From positions 1-22,791 of the forward strand of contig VFGQ01000102.1 in assembly GCA_009391605.1 (NCBI GenBank): a DNA stretch of 22,791 nt, read 5' to 3'. The DNA comes from SAR202 cluster bacterium. GTDB lineage: Bacteria > Chloroflexota > Dehalococcoidia > SAR202 > GCA-002694895. Below the pieces are notes generated by a model. That model searched no databases, was not told where the DNA came from, and was given only the letters and a program-made list of their open reading frames with translations. Shown here in pieces: positions 1-8,253 of this stretch (the stretch's first letter is position 1; each line of letters starts with the position of its first letter). Made by a program: the position numbers and the translations under genes.

Positions 1-1
1 T

Positions 2-1750
2 TCTAATATAAATAAATTTTTCTATAATTTATTTTCTTTTATTTTCTTTACAGGGTTTATATTCGCAACATTTTATATTTTAGAATATTATAAAATATTT
101 TATTTTGATATGCCTGGATATAGCGATAAGACACGTACAGTATTTACTACAGGTAATCCGGGATTTGCAGGATTGTATATGATGCTTATTTTCTTTATTG
201 GATTTGGGTTATTCAAGATTAATTTTGTCAATATTCCATTTTCATTTTTAAGGTTAAATAAAATCAAATATCTATATAAATGTTACATATATTACCTTTA
301 TGTATCTATTACTATGTTTTTATTGCTATACGCTATAATTCTTACGGCGTCTAGATCAGTTATCCCAGGATTACTTTTTGGGATTATTATGTATGTTTTC
401 CTACTATTTTTTTCTTTTAGAAATCAAATTAGTCAAAGAAATTTAATTAATGTAATTTGTGTAATTATTTTTATTTTTATTTCCATTGTATTGTTATTTT
501 TAGTTACGGGTATTATTGATACTTCAATCGATCGATTTGTAGATATTTTTAATAACCAGAGGGAAAGTGGAGATATGGGATTATCTTCTCGTTTGAGTAA
601 TATTAATGTATCGATTAAAGCATTTTTTGAAAGACCATTACTTGGTTATGGAATGAATAATTATATGATCCCATATAATAAATTTGTTATACCATCTCAG
701 ATTACATCATGGGAAATGGATAATGCTCATAATATATTTTTACATATCTTAATTACTGGTGGTATATTTACATTTTTAACATATTTATATCTGATGTTTT
801 TAATTATAGTAAATTCAATCAGAGAAGGCAGATTTAATTTTTCCGATAAAGATTATGGATTGTCAGGGATAATGTTTGTAATTCCTATTTTTTTTGTAGG
901 ATATTTTATTCATCAATTGTTTTGGTTTGATATTCATGAATCATATTTATTACTAATGATTATGTTTGCAATTATGAATATGTCTGTCAAAACCCCAGAA
1001 ATTGTTATAAATAAATTAAGTAAAATAAAAATAATTATCAAAACTATTTTTGGGTCTATTATTACTAGAAATGCTAGATTTGTTAGTGTTTCAATAATAA
1101 TTTCTATATTGTTAATATTCATAAATATAGAAATGAAAATGTATCAAACTGCATCTGATATTTGGGATTATTCGGAAATAAATCTTTCTGAAACTAAACA
1201 AGGATACCTGCAAAGTAAAGTTGATAAAATTATGAAGGCAATAAATAGATTCCCACCTATGTCAAATGAGGCTACTACTTTTTTAATTAATGATTCTATT
1301 ACTTTGATACCAGGATTGAAAGAGCCTTCAAGAAGCCGATTATTGAATATTGCTTTTCTGGAAGGTCAAAATACTATAGAACGTCGTCCTAATTATTGGA
1401 AATTACATGCAAGGTTAGGGGTTTTATATTATGAAGCTTCACTAATATCTGAAAATGAAGATGATATTATCAAATATAGAAGAAATGCTGAAAAATTATT
1501 TAAAGATTCAATTAAACTTGGACCTAGCAGAGTTGATGTTTATAGAATGCTTATAAATTTATACATGGTTAATGATGAATATGAAAAAGCTGCCGTGATA
1601 GTAGAACAATATAAGAACTTTTTAGATTCTATTCATGTTGAATTAGATTCAAGTTATTATCAAATGAATTCAGTTATTGAATATGGTAATTGTACAAATA
1701 ATAGCAAAGATTATTTCATTATAAATAAATGTATTTCAGAGATAAAATAA
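2..1750 (+). CDS. O-antigen ligase-like polytopic membrane protein with TPR-like tail (5' partial)
   Basis: The reading frame is open to the left window edge: 36 sense codons precede the first ATG at 110 and encode another membrane segment, so the ATG at 110 is internal and the gene starts upstream. Counting residues from that ATG, the Wzy/WaaL-type marks are TTGNPGFAG (about 13-21, the family's 'GNPN' motif), TASRS (about 79-83), a loop with SSRLSN and RPLLGYGMNNY (about 159-185), and DNAHNIFLHILITGG (about 205-219). Around ten membrane segments are visible, the last near 325-340. A soluble tail of about 200 residues follows, containing TPR-like helices near 425-510. Family knowledge: such enzymes polymerise or transfer lipid-linked glycans at the outer face of the cytoplasmic membrane. 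The substrate is unknown, and ligase versus polymerase cannot be decided. It sits 1 nt before the DUF971 gene. Confidence 0.85.
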   Translation, partial: SNINKFFYNLFSFIFFTGFIFATFYILEYYKIFYFDMPGYSDKTRTVFTTGNPGFAGLYMMLIFFIGFGLFKINFVNIPFSFLRLNKIKYLYKCYIYYLYVSITMFLLLYAIILTASRSVIPGLLFGIIMYVFLLFFSFRNQISQRNLINVICVIIFIFISIVLLFLVTGIIDTSIDRFVDIFNNQRESGDMGLSSRLSNINVSIKAFFERPLLGYGMNNYMIPYNKFVIPSQITSWEMDNAHNIFLHILITGGIFTFLTYLYLMFLIIVNSIREGRFNFSDKDYGLSGIMFVIPIFFVGYFIHQLFWFDIHESYLLLMIMFAIMNMSVKTPEIVINKLSKIKIIIKTIFGSIITRNARFVSVSIIISILLIFINIEMKMYQTASDIWDYSEINLSETKQGYLQSKVDKIMKAINRFPPMSNEATTFLINDSITLIPGLKEPSRSRLLNIAFLEGQNTIERRPNYWKLHARLGVLYYEASLISENEDDIIKYRRNAEKLFKDSIKLGPSRVDVYRMLINLYMVNDEYEKAAVIVEQYKNFLDSIHVELDSSYYQMNSVIEYGNCTNNSKDYFIINKCISEIK

Positions 1751-1751
1751 T

Positions 1752-2033
1752 ATGGTTAAGTCAGTAGAAATAATAAATTCAGGTAAAGAAATAAAAATTG
1801 ATTTTGGAGATGGTATTAAAGTTTTAACTGCCAGAAATTTAAGGTTAAATTGTGGTTGTGCTAATTGTGAAGAAGAGTGGTCTGGGAAAAGAATTTTAGA
1901 ACCCACATCAATACCTTTTGATATAGTTATTGAAGATTTTATGTATATAGGGAAATATGCGTTACAATTTTTATGGAATGACGAACATTATACTGGGATT
2001 TTTCCATTTGAAGTTTTGAAAAATTTAGAATAA
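1752..2033 (+). CDS. DUF971 (GBBH-like N-terminal domain) protein
   Basis: This is a stand-alone 93-residue DUF971 domain, the same fold as the N-terminal domain of gamma-butyrobetaine hydroxylase. Visible marks are the early IDFGDG turn (16-21), LRLNCGCANC (30-39, with C34, C36 and C39 as a possible metal site), EEWSGKRIL (41-49), and the closing GKYALQFLWNDEHYTGIFPFEVLKNL (67-92) that is typical of the family. The length is normal for the free-standing form. The start lies 1 nt after the upstream stop with no good Shine-Dalgarno sequence, so translational coupling is likely. Its stop is 2 nt from the convergent DUF35 gene, with no terminator hairpin between. The family's function is unsettled; Fe-S or other metal handling has been suggested. 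No oxygenase domain is attached. Confidence 0.88.
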   Translation: MVKSVEIINSGKEIKIDFGDGIKVLTARNLRLNCGCANCEEEWSGKRILEPTSIPFDIVIEDFMYIGKYALQFLWNDEHYTGIFPFEVLKNLE

Positions 2034-2035
2034 AT

Positions 2036-2446
2036 TTATACTGGTTTAAATTTTGGTAACGCAATTTTGTCATTAATGTGTTCAAATTCTACAATTAATG
2101 GCATCCCTATTTCTAATTTTTCAGGCGTTGGTTCATTCATAATGATGTTTGTAGGCATTAAAGGTCCTTCTTCTAGTTCTACAATAGCTGTAACAAAAGG
2201 GACATCATCCATAAATCCCGGATGCGGAGCTCTATGTACAATAGAGTATGTAAATAACGTTGCTTTTCCACTAGCTTTTATCCATTTAGTATCTTTTCTA
2301 AGAGCACCTGGAGATATGTCTCTTGGATAAAAATATGGACCGTTTACAGGGCATTCTCTTAACCATAGTTCTTCTTGTTTTGCTTTTTCCCAATAAAAAT
2401 CAGATTCTCCCTGGGGGCTTGGTATAGGTTTTTTGTATTCAGACAT
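2036..2446 (-). CDS. DUF35 OB-fold protein with degenerate zinc ribbon, partner of thiolase-like protein
   Basis: This 136-residue protein has the DUF35 layout: an N-terminal helix (FYWEKAKQEELWLREC, 17-32), a rubredoxin-like ribbon with YFYPRDISP (38-46), then an OB fold (about 55-130) containing GKATLFTYSIVHRAPHPGF. Family members usually carry two CxxC pairs in the ribbon. Here only one cysteine (C32) remains, so zinc binding is probably lost. DUF35 proteins bind acyl-CoA and work with thiolase-like partners, for example the Ltp2/ChsH2 aldolase of steroid side-chain degradation. The gene follows the thiolase-like gene by 14 nt and has an AGGAG Shine-Dalgarno 5 nt before its ATG, so the two very likely form one complex. 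The substrate cannot be read from the sequence. Confidence 0.9.
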   Translation of the reverse strand: MSEYKKPIPSPQGESDFYWEKAKQEELWLRECPVNGPYFYPRDISPGALRKDTKWIKASGKATLFTYSIVHRAPHPGFMDDVPFVTAIVELEEGPLMPTNIIMNEPTPEKLEIGMPLIVEFEHINDKIALPKFKPV

Positions 2447-2460
2447 TATTTCTCCTTCAA

Positions 2461-3609
2461 TTAATCTATTGCTAGAACTATGGTTCCGGTGGATGATAAT
2501 GCTCCTCCTGTACCATTGATAAGACAGGTTTTAGGATCATCCAATTGTCTTTCACCTGTTTCGCCTCTTAATTGCCTTACAGCTTCAAGTACTAAAAACA
2601 TTCCATACATTCCAGTGTGGCAATAAGATAGGCCTCCGCCATTTGTATTCATAGGAAAATCACCGCCAGGAGCTGTTCGTTGATTGGCAACAAAATCAGG
2701 ACCTTCTCCAGGTTTGCAGAAACCTAAGCTTTCTAGAGTAGCTAATACTGTATATGTAAACGAATCATATATCATAGCTAAATCAATATCGTCATGAGTT
2801 AATCCTGCCATTTTTAATGCTTCTGGGCCAGTATTCTTTGCCCAAGTTCGTGTTAAATCTGGCATTTGAGACATTATATTATGGTCATGTCCTTCTGCTA
2901 CGCCAAGCACCCAAACAGGTTTTTTAGGAAGAGAATTTGCTATTTCTTTTTTTGTGACTATATAGGCTCCGCCACCGTCAGTTACTATACAGCAGTCAAA
3001 TAAATGAAAAGGCCAAGATATCCATCTTGATTCATGATAATCATCAAATGTCATTGGATCTTTCATATATGCTTTAGGATTTTTCAGTGCCCATTTCCTG
3101 GTTGATACTGCTATTTCTGCTAATGCCTGCCTAGTTCTTTCTTCTCCATATAAATGCATATATCTTCTGCATGCCATAGAATAATTGATTGGCATTCCAA
3201 TGAACCCGTATGGTATCTCATATTGGCTGGCCGGATCTGATAAATTTGGTCCGGGTCTATTTCTTGCGCTTCTACCAGCTTCCCCGTGGGTAACTAAAAC
3301 TGTTTCGCAATAACCTGCATTAATCGCAGCCATAGCATGAGCTATATGTATTTCAAAAGATGATCCTCCAACAGAAGTAGAGTCTGTGTATTTTATTTTA
3401 TTTAATCCCAAAAACTCAGCTGTATTTAAAGTTGATGTTCCGGCAGTAACTATCCCATCAATATCGCTTGGTTTCATGCCTGCATCATTTATAGCATTGT
3501 AAGCTGCTTCAGCATGAAATTGTAAGTTTGATTTGTTTTCAATTTTTCCCACTTCATCTGATTCAGCAACCCCAACAATTGCCACAGATCTAGATAAATC
3601 AGACATCAT
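2461..3609 (-). CDS. Thiolase-fold 'lipid-transfer protein' (SCP-2 thiolase-like), catalytic cysteine absent
   Basis: This 382-residue protein has a complete thiolase fold of the SCP-x/lipid-transfer subgroup: SVAIVGVAESDEVG at the start, TSVGGSSFEIHIAHAMAAI (about 78-96), NGGGLSYCHTGMYG (about 323-336, H331), and the C-terminal INGTGGALSSTG. In degradative thiolases the segment matching GGSSFE carries the nucleophilic cysteine; here it is Ser83/Ser84. The C-terminal cysteine motif is INGTGG instead. Claisen thiolysis is therefore unlikely, and a retro-aldol or other acyl-CoA reaction, as in Ltp2-type aldolases, fits better. That function is inferred. Two ATG codons sit in tandem. The GGAG Shine-Dalgarno is 4 nt from the first and 7 nt from the second (3606), so the second may be the real start. 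It leads a two-gene unit with the DUF35 gene. Confidence 0.9.
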   Translation of the reverse strand: MMSDLSRSVAIVGVAESDEVGKIENKSNLQFHAEAAYNAINDAGMKPSDIDGIVTAGTSTLNTAEFLGLNKIKYTDSTSVGGSSFEIHIAHAMAAINAGYCETVLVTHGEAGRSARNRPGPNLSDPASQYEIPYGFIGMPINYSMACRRYMHLYGEERTRQALAEIAVSTRKWALKNPKAYMKDPMTFDDYHESRWISWPFHLFDCCIVTDGGGAYIVTKKEIANSLPKKPVWVLGVAEGHDHNIMSQMPDLTRTWAKNTGPEALKMAGLTHDDIDLAMIYDSFTYTVLATLESLGFCKPGEGPDFVANQRTAPGGDFPMNTNGGGLSYCHTGMYGMFLVLEAVRQLRGETGERQLDDPKTCLINGTGGALSSTGTIVLAID

Positions 3610-3653
3610 TATTCTCCATTTAAGATTCGTATTTTTTGCAATAAATTATATAG

Positions 3654-3682
3654 ATCTTACAACTTATATATTTACTGTTCAA
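3654..3682 (-). promoter_or_regulatory. Candidate sigma-70-type promoter for the thiolase-like/DUF35 pair
   Basis: On the minus strand, TTGAAC (3682-3677) and TAAGAT (3659-3654) are separated by exactly 17 nt, with four of six consensus bases in each box. They lie in the 78-nt gap between the MFS stop and the thiolase-like start. A better-looking TATAAT at 3650-3645 exists but has no acceptable -35 box. In AT-rich DNA such matches arise by chance, so this is tentative. Confidence 0.3.
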
Positions 3683-3687
3683 CAAAT

Positions 3688-4893
3688 TTAATAGGTATTT
3701 GTATAAGACATAAGATTTTTTGATTTAAAGCTAAGTATTATTGAAATGATGATTCCTATCACACTCATAATTTGAATAGATGAAATTATCCCTGTTTTAT
3801 CAATCATATAACCACTGAGAATTAATCCTATTGGCAATGTAAATATAGCAAGTTGTCTAATTCCGATTATTCTACCTATCATATTTTTATCGGTGATACT
3901 AAGAATTAGTATGGACATATTTACCATTGTTATTGAACTTGAAATTCCAAATAAAATTAATATACATATAATTACTAATTTTATTGTAAATAAGCTTGTT
4001 CCTAACATTAAAATATGCCAAATAAAGATGAATATTATCAAAAATTTCCCTGGAGTATTTGAAAAATTATTTATTGAAATTATGATAGAACCTATTAGTG
4101 AACCTATAGATGCAAAGGAAATTAACAGGGCCAAATCATTAGCATTACCATTTAGGATATTTTTACTTATAAATGGTAGATAAGCATTAGGTAATGTAAG
4201 TACTGTAAAATTGACTAAAGCAGCAAATGATATTAAAGAAATTAAAGTTTTATTGTTAGATAAATATGTTAATCCACTCAACAATTCTTTATAAAGAATT
4301 AAGTTTTGTTGATTTGTGGAATGGATGTTAATTGGATAAATAGCTAATAAAGCTCCAATATACAATATACATATAATTAAGTAAGAGTATTCTATTCCGA
4401 GGTTGGTATATATCATTGCACCAATTATAGGACTTATAATTTTTGTAAAATCCATCGTTGCTCTAATTATTCCTGATGCATTACGTAAATCTTTTTTCTT
4501 TATCAAAATTTGTGTTAATGCTTCTCTGGATATTCTGTCTGAAGTTCTTGCGATCCCATAAAAAAAAGTTATAAATATTATATTGAATGTAGTTAAAATG
4601 TTTTGAAGTGAAAATATCAAGAAAATTATGGAATGTATGATCATATATGATCTCGATAGAGATAATGTAGTTTTTTTATTAAAACGATCAATGACACTTC
4701 CAAATAATGGAGCAAAAAATGTACTGAAAAACCTTGTTGCTCCATATGTTCCGAGTATTAGTCCGGAGTTTGTTTTAGTTATAATTACCCAGGATATAAT
4801 TAACATTTCTATATTGTCAGCTGACCCTATTAAAATATCGGAAATCCAAAGCTTTCTGAAATCATTATTTTTTAATTGGCCTGGATATTTCAT
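3688..4893 (-). CDS. MFS transporter (EntS/MFS_3-like)
   Basis: This 401-residue hydrophobic protein has about 12 membrane segments. The start (NNDFRKLWISDILIGSADNIEMLIISWVI, split over residues 9-38) matches the MFS_3/EntS-type drug or siderophore exporters, which begin with F-R-x-L-W and an early membrane helix. The MFS loop 2-3 motif appears as GSVIDRFNKKTT near residues 63-74. Its ATG directly abuts the TAG stop of the upstream MFS gene (zero gap, no clear Shine-Dalgarno), which points to translational coupling. Two unlike MFS transporters in tandem suggest either uptake plus efflux or two substrates; the sequence does not say which. The 78-nt gap downstream separates it from the thiolase-like gene. 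Confidence 0.88.
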   Translation of the reverse strand: MKYPGQLKNNDFRKLWISDILIGSADNIEMLIISWVIITKTNSGLILGTYGATRFFSTFFAPLFGSVIDRFNKKTTLSLSRSYMIIHSIIFLIFSLQNILTTFNIIFITFFYGIARTSDRISREALTQILIKKKDLRNASGIIRATMDFTKIISPIIGAMIYTNLGIEYSYLIICILYIGALLAIYPINIHSTNQQNLILYKELLSGLTYLSNNKTLISLISFAALVNFTVLTLPNAYLPFISKNILNGNANDLALLISFASIGSLIGSIIISINNFSNTPGKFLIIFIFIWHILMLGTSLFTIKLVIICILILFGISSSITMVNMSILILSITDKNMIGRIIGIRQLAIFTLPIGLILSGYMIDKTGIISSIQIMSVIGIIISIILSFKSKNLMSYTNTY

Positions 4894-6078
4894 CTAATTA
4901 TTAGTTTCATTTAATTTAAATGCAAACAATATCCCGGTTAAACATAATATTGAACTAAATAAAAAACCTATTTGATGTGAATTGGTAAGATCTCTCAGAA
5001 AACCTATTATAAATGGTCCGCTAAATCCTCCAATTTCAGCTGAAGCAAAAAACATCCCCGCAGCAGTTCCGATTTTTTTGGGACCTATATCTTCATGATC
5101 CATTAGAATTAGCGTGGATAACGGCATTAATGCTCTTTTTACAGAGAATATTAAAAAGATAGAAAAAATTAATTTAACCCCTGAAAAAAATGCAATTCCT
5201 AAAGAAGCTAGAGCACTTATTAGAAGTATGTATATAATTGCATTTTTTCTTTTACCTTTTTTAAATATAGAAGTAATAAACAGCAAAGATATTAAACTTA
5301 CAATAGTACTTATTGAAGTTATATATCCTGCGTGTGTGATGCTGAAATTTTTATCGATCAAGACTGATGGTGCCCATGCTCCTAAAGAATGGCTTATGAA
5401 AAAGAAAATTATCGACAGAAGCATAATTATTTGTACAGTTTTTATTTTAATTAATTCTTTATAAGAAATTTTTTGTATATTTATTTTAGATTTATTATTA
5501 GGTTTATTTTTAGCAAATAATAACCAAATAATTAAGACTGTAATTAAAATAATTCCGTAAATTACCGAAACTCCTCTCCAGTTATTAAAAATATTAATAG
5601 CAATAATTGGTGCAGACGCAAATGCTATAGCATTTCCTATAACAGGGCCTGTGGCGTATATTCCTGATGCTATACCTCTATCTTTTTCCTTGAACCATGT
5701 AGCAACAAGTTTTGGAGATCCAGAGGAAGCGATAGGACCTCCAAAACTAAACAAACCTACTGATAGCAATAAAGATATAAAATTAATTGAAACCCCTCTT
5801 AATATCATAGAAGCTAGCATCACAATAATTCCAATTGTTATAGATTTTTTTAGTTCCCATTTGTCAATAATATTCCCTGTAGGCATAGCAGTAAAAATAT
5901 AGATAAATTGCCAAAACCCTAATATGATCCCCATTTGTGTGTAAGTAAAATTCAGATCAGTAATAAGTAAGGGGGAAATTGGTGCTAATGAGCCACTAAC
6001 TATTCCAAAGCACGTGTAAACAGCCCATATTAAAAGTAACATTATCCAATGATAATTTTTAGTTAGAAAGTTAAGCAT
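4894..6078 (-). CDS. MFS transporter (CynX/NimT- or OFA-like)
   Basis: This 394-residue protein has about 12 membrane segments. Marks are LAPISPLLITDLNFTYTQMG (about 31-50), the loop motif GNIIDKWELKK (about 68-78), a helix with RGIASGIYATGPVIGNAIAF (about 133-152), and a C-terminal half with AAGMFFASAEIGGFSGPFIIGFLRD. This pattern is typical of the MFS branch that carries small organic anions (cyanate permease-like and oxalate/formate-like carriers); the substrate is not known. It starts 3 nt after the cupin gene and runs directly into the second MFS gene, so it belongs to the pnt-led operon. Confidence 0.88.
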   Translation of the reverse strand: MLNFLTKNYHWIMLLLIWAVYTCFGIVSGSLAPISPLLITDLNFTYTQMGIILGFWQFIYIFTAMPTGNIIDKWELKKSITIGIIVMLASMILRGVSINFISLLLSVGLFSFGGPIASSGSPKLVATWFKEKDRGIASGIYATGPVIGNAIAFASAPIIAINIFNNWRGVSVIYGIILITVLIIWLLFAKNKPNNKSKINIQKISYKELIKIKTVQIIMLLSIIFFFISHSLGAWAPSVLIDKNFSITHAGYITSISTIVSLISLLFITSIFKKGKRKNAIIYILLISALASLGIAFFSGVKLIFSIFLIFSVKRALMPLSTLILMDHEDIGPKKIGTAAGMFFASAEIGGFSGPFIIGFLRDLTNSHQIGFLFSSILCLTGILFAFKLNETNN

Positions 6079-6080
6079 AT

Positions 6081-6830
6081 TTATTTTTCATCTTTGTCTG
6101 CAGGACTTCCGGCCGGGCAAAACACACCTAATAATTGTAATTCTACATCTTTGTTTTTGTTTTCTAATCTGTGAATTGTTCCAGGAGGCAGATATACACT
6201 TGAACCTTTTTTGATTTTTGTTTTTGAATTACCATGATGCACTATTCCTTCTCCTTCTAAAATATAAATTACTTCATCGTATGTATGATCATGGAATGGT
6301 GCTTTTATTTTTTTAATATACCCAAGAAATTGTGTTACATATTTTGATCCAAATTGTGGATCAATCATAAGTTTGAAGTATCTGTCTTCCCCTGCTGGCA
6401 AATTTTCCTGATTATTTTTATTTACAATTAATAAATCTTCATTGAAATTATTTATTTTGGCTTTTTTAAGTTTTGCAAATTCATCTTGAGGGCTTTTGAC
6501 TAGAAGTATCATTGAGTAATTATCATCTAAATTATCTAATCTAGAATCAGTTCCTTCTGGGATCAGGAAACTACTCCCTGCCTCAAGAGTGAATGTTTTA
6601 TTAATAGTTTGCTTTAAGTACTCACCTTTGTATTTAATTTTAATTTTACCTGATATTACATAACCCACTCTTTGCGATACTTTAGTTTTATCAAATATAA
6701 CAGGTGTATTTTTAATATATAAAATACTTTGTATGAGATTTTCACATCCTTGATTATTATCTATAGCAATTTCTTCATAAGATTGTTCAGGATTATTATT
6801 TAATTTATTGTGATGTATGAATGCAGGCAT
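6081..6830 (-). CDS. Bicupin protein with one metal-binding cupin domain
   Basis: This 249-residue protein has two cupin domains in tandem. The C-terminal cupin (about 165-240) is complete, with FHDHTYDE giving metal ligands H180, H182 and E186, and GSSVYLPPGTIHRLEN giving H220, an exact match to both cupin motifs. The N-terminal cupin (about 45-115) keeps the fold (GYVISG, GSSFLIPEGTDSRLDN) but has no HxH pair and carries Asp95 where the histidine should be, so it is probably non-metal and structural or ligand-binding. Ureidoglycine aminohydrolase-like and dioxygenase-like bicupins share this build, and I cannot choose between them. It lies 17 nt after pntB and 2 nt before an MFS gene, with no visible Shine-Dalgarno, so it depends on the upstream message. 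The tail FCPAGSPADKDEK is hydrophilic. Confidence 0.85.
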   Translation of the reverse strand: MPAFIHHNKLNNNPEQSYEEIAIDNNQGCENLIQSILYIKNTPVIFDKTKVSQRVGYVISGKIKIKYKGEYLKQTINKTFTLEAGSSFLIPEGTDSRLDNLDDNYSMILLVKSPQDEFAKLKKAKINNFNEDLLIVNKNNQENLPAGEDRYFKLMIDPQFGSKYVTQFLGYIKKIKAPFHDHTYDEVIYILEGEGIVHHGNSKTKIKKGSSVYLPPGTIHRLENKNKDVELQLLGVFCPAGSPADKDEK

Positions 6831-6847
6831 GATTATAAATAATTTTT

Positions 6848-8251
6848 TTAAATGTTATCTAAATTTTTAATTTCTCTGGTCATTTTTTCAATTGAATCTC
6901 TTGCATCTCCAAATAATAGACTAGTTTTGTCTAAAAAGAATAATTCATTTTCAATTCCTGCAAAACCAGAAGCCATTGAACGTTTTAGTACAATAACTGA
7001 TTTTGCTTTATCTACATTTAATATCGGCATGCCATATATTGGAGAACTTGGATCTGTACGAGCAATTGGATTGGTAACATCATTTGCTCCGACAACAACA
7101 GCAACATCTGCATTATCAAATTCGGAGTTTATTTCATCCAAATCTTTTAGTTCATTATAAGGAATATTTGCTTCTGCTAATAAAACATTCATATGCCCAG
7201 GCATTCTTCCTGCAACAGGATGTATTGCATATTTTATGTTCGCCCCCTTATCTTTTAATATATTTGCCAATTCATTTATTTGATGTTGAGCTTGAGCTAC
7301 AGCTAGGCCATATCCAGGAACAAAGATCACATTTTCAGCATATTCTAAAATCATTGCAGCATCTTCAGTATTTAAAGATTTTACAGGTCTATTTTCGTTT
7401 GAATTTGTTTGTTGAGAACCTTCCTCTGAGCCTAATCCTCCAAGTATCACATTAGCTAAGGATCTATTCATTGCCTTAATCATAATTCTGGTTAATATTA
7501 ATCCTGATGCTCCAACTAAAGATCCGGAAATAATAAGAACAGGATTATTAAGTACAAAGCCTGCACCTGCTGCAGCTATTCCAGAATATGAATTTAACAA
7601 TGCTATTATTACGGGCATATCTGCACCGCCGATAGGTATTACTATTAAGATTCCGGCAAGTAATGATAAAACAATTAAGATATAAAGAATATTTAGAGAA
7701 CTAAAGTTTGGAATAACCATTATTATAGCTAAGAAAATAATTAATAATAATAAAAGAGAATTTAAATAATTTCTTAAAGGGAATAGTATTGGCCTGGTTG
7801 GAATTATTTCCTGTAATTTCCCAAAAGCAATGAATGAACCGGTTAATGTTAACGATCCAAGCACTGTAGAAAATACTATGGCTGCTAAAACAAAAATACT
7901 TATTACTGATTCTTTTTGATAAAGGATTTCATATATAGCAACAAGTGCGCTTGCCCCTCCTCCAAATCCGTTGAAAATTGCTACTAGTTGAGGTATTGCT
8001 GTCATTTGAACATATTTAGAAAGTATTATTCCTAATAATCCTCCTATAACAATCCCAAGGATTATCCATTCAAAGTTATTATCAGAGTATTTTAAAATTG
8101 TTAGTACTATTGCAATAAGCATCCCTAAAGATGCTAATCTGTTACCATTTCTAGCAGTAATAGGAGATGCTAATCTTTTTAATCCAACAATGAATAAAGA
8201 AGCAGAAATAAGATAAATAATATTTTCTATATTTGATGAGATGTCTAACAA
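6848..8251 (-). CDS. pntB: NAD(P) transhydrogenase subunit beta
   Basis: This is the 467-residue beta subunit of the proton-translocating transhydrogenase, which drives hydride transfer from NADH to NADP with the proton gradient in the cytoplasmic membrane. About nine membrane helices fill residues 1-260. A short charged linker (about 275-295) leads to the NADP-binding domain III with VPGYGLAVAQAQ (311-322), HPVAGRMPGHMNVLLAEA (344-361), VVGANDVTNPIA (387-398) and LKRSMASGFAGIEN (422-435), all hallmark motifs. In the membrane part, AIFNGFGGGAS has Asn94 where the E. coli protein has its proton-pathway His91, as I recall is common in other bacterial PntB branches. The start is TTG, preceded by AAGGA; it lies 2 nt after pntAB. 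Confidence 0.96.
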   Translation of the reverse strand: MLDISSNIENIIYLISASLFIVGLKRLASPITARNGNRLASLGMLIAIVLTILKYSDNNFEWIILGIVIGGLLGIILSKYVQMTAIPQLVAIFNGFGGGASALVAIYEILYQKESVISIFVLAAIVFSTVLGSLTLTGSFIAFGKLQEIIPTRPILFPLRNYLNSLLLLLIIFLAIIMVIPNFSSLNILYILIVLSLLAGILIVIPIGGADMPVIIALLNSYSGIAAAGAGFVLNNPVLIISGSLVGASGLILTRIMIKAMNRSLANVILGGLGSEEGSQQTNSNENRPVKSLNTEDAAMILEYAENVIFVPGYGLAVAQAQHQINELANILKDKGANIKYAIHPVAGRMPGHMNVLLAEANIPYNELKDLDEINSEFDNADVAVVVGANDVTNPIARTDPSSPIYGMPILNVDKAKSVIVLKRSMASGFAGIENELFFLDKTSLLFGDARDSIEKMTREIKNLDNI

Positions 8252-8253
8252 AA

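Noticed and set aside
110..112. ATG at 110 as the start of the O-antigen-ligase-like gene
   Set aside because: The frame is open to the window edge and the 36 upstream codons encode a membrane helix leading into the GNPG motif, so this ATG is internal.
3610..3687. Terminator or tRNA in the gap after the MFS gene
   Set aside because: No stable GC stem or cloverleaf is visible; only a tentative promoter fits.
3893..5902. Several plus-strand ORFs of 80-120 codons opposite the MFS genes
   Set aside because: They are antisense shadows; the minus-strand frames have clear MFS motifs and tight operon spacing, and none of the shadows has a recognisable domain.
7084..7455. Plus-strand 123-codon ORF rich in Leu, Gln and His
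   Set aside because: It lies opposite the NADP-binding domain of PntB, with biased composition from the antisense reading and no known motif.
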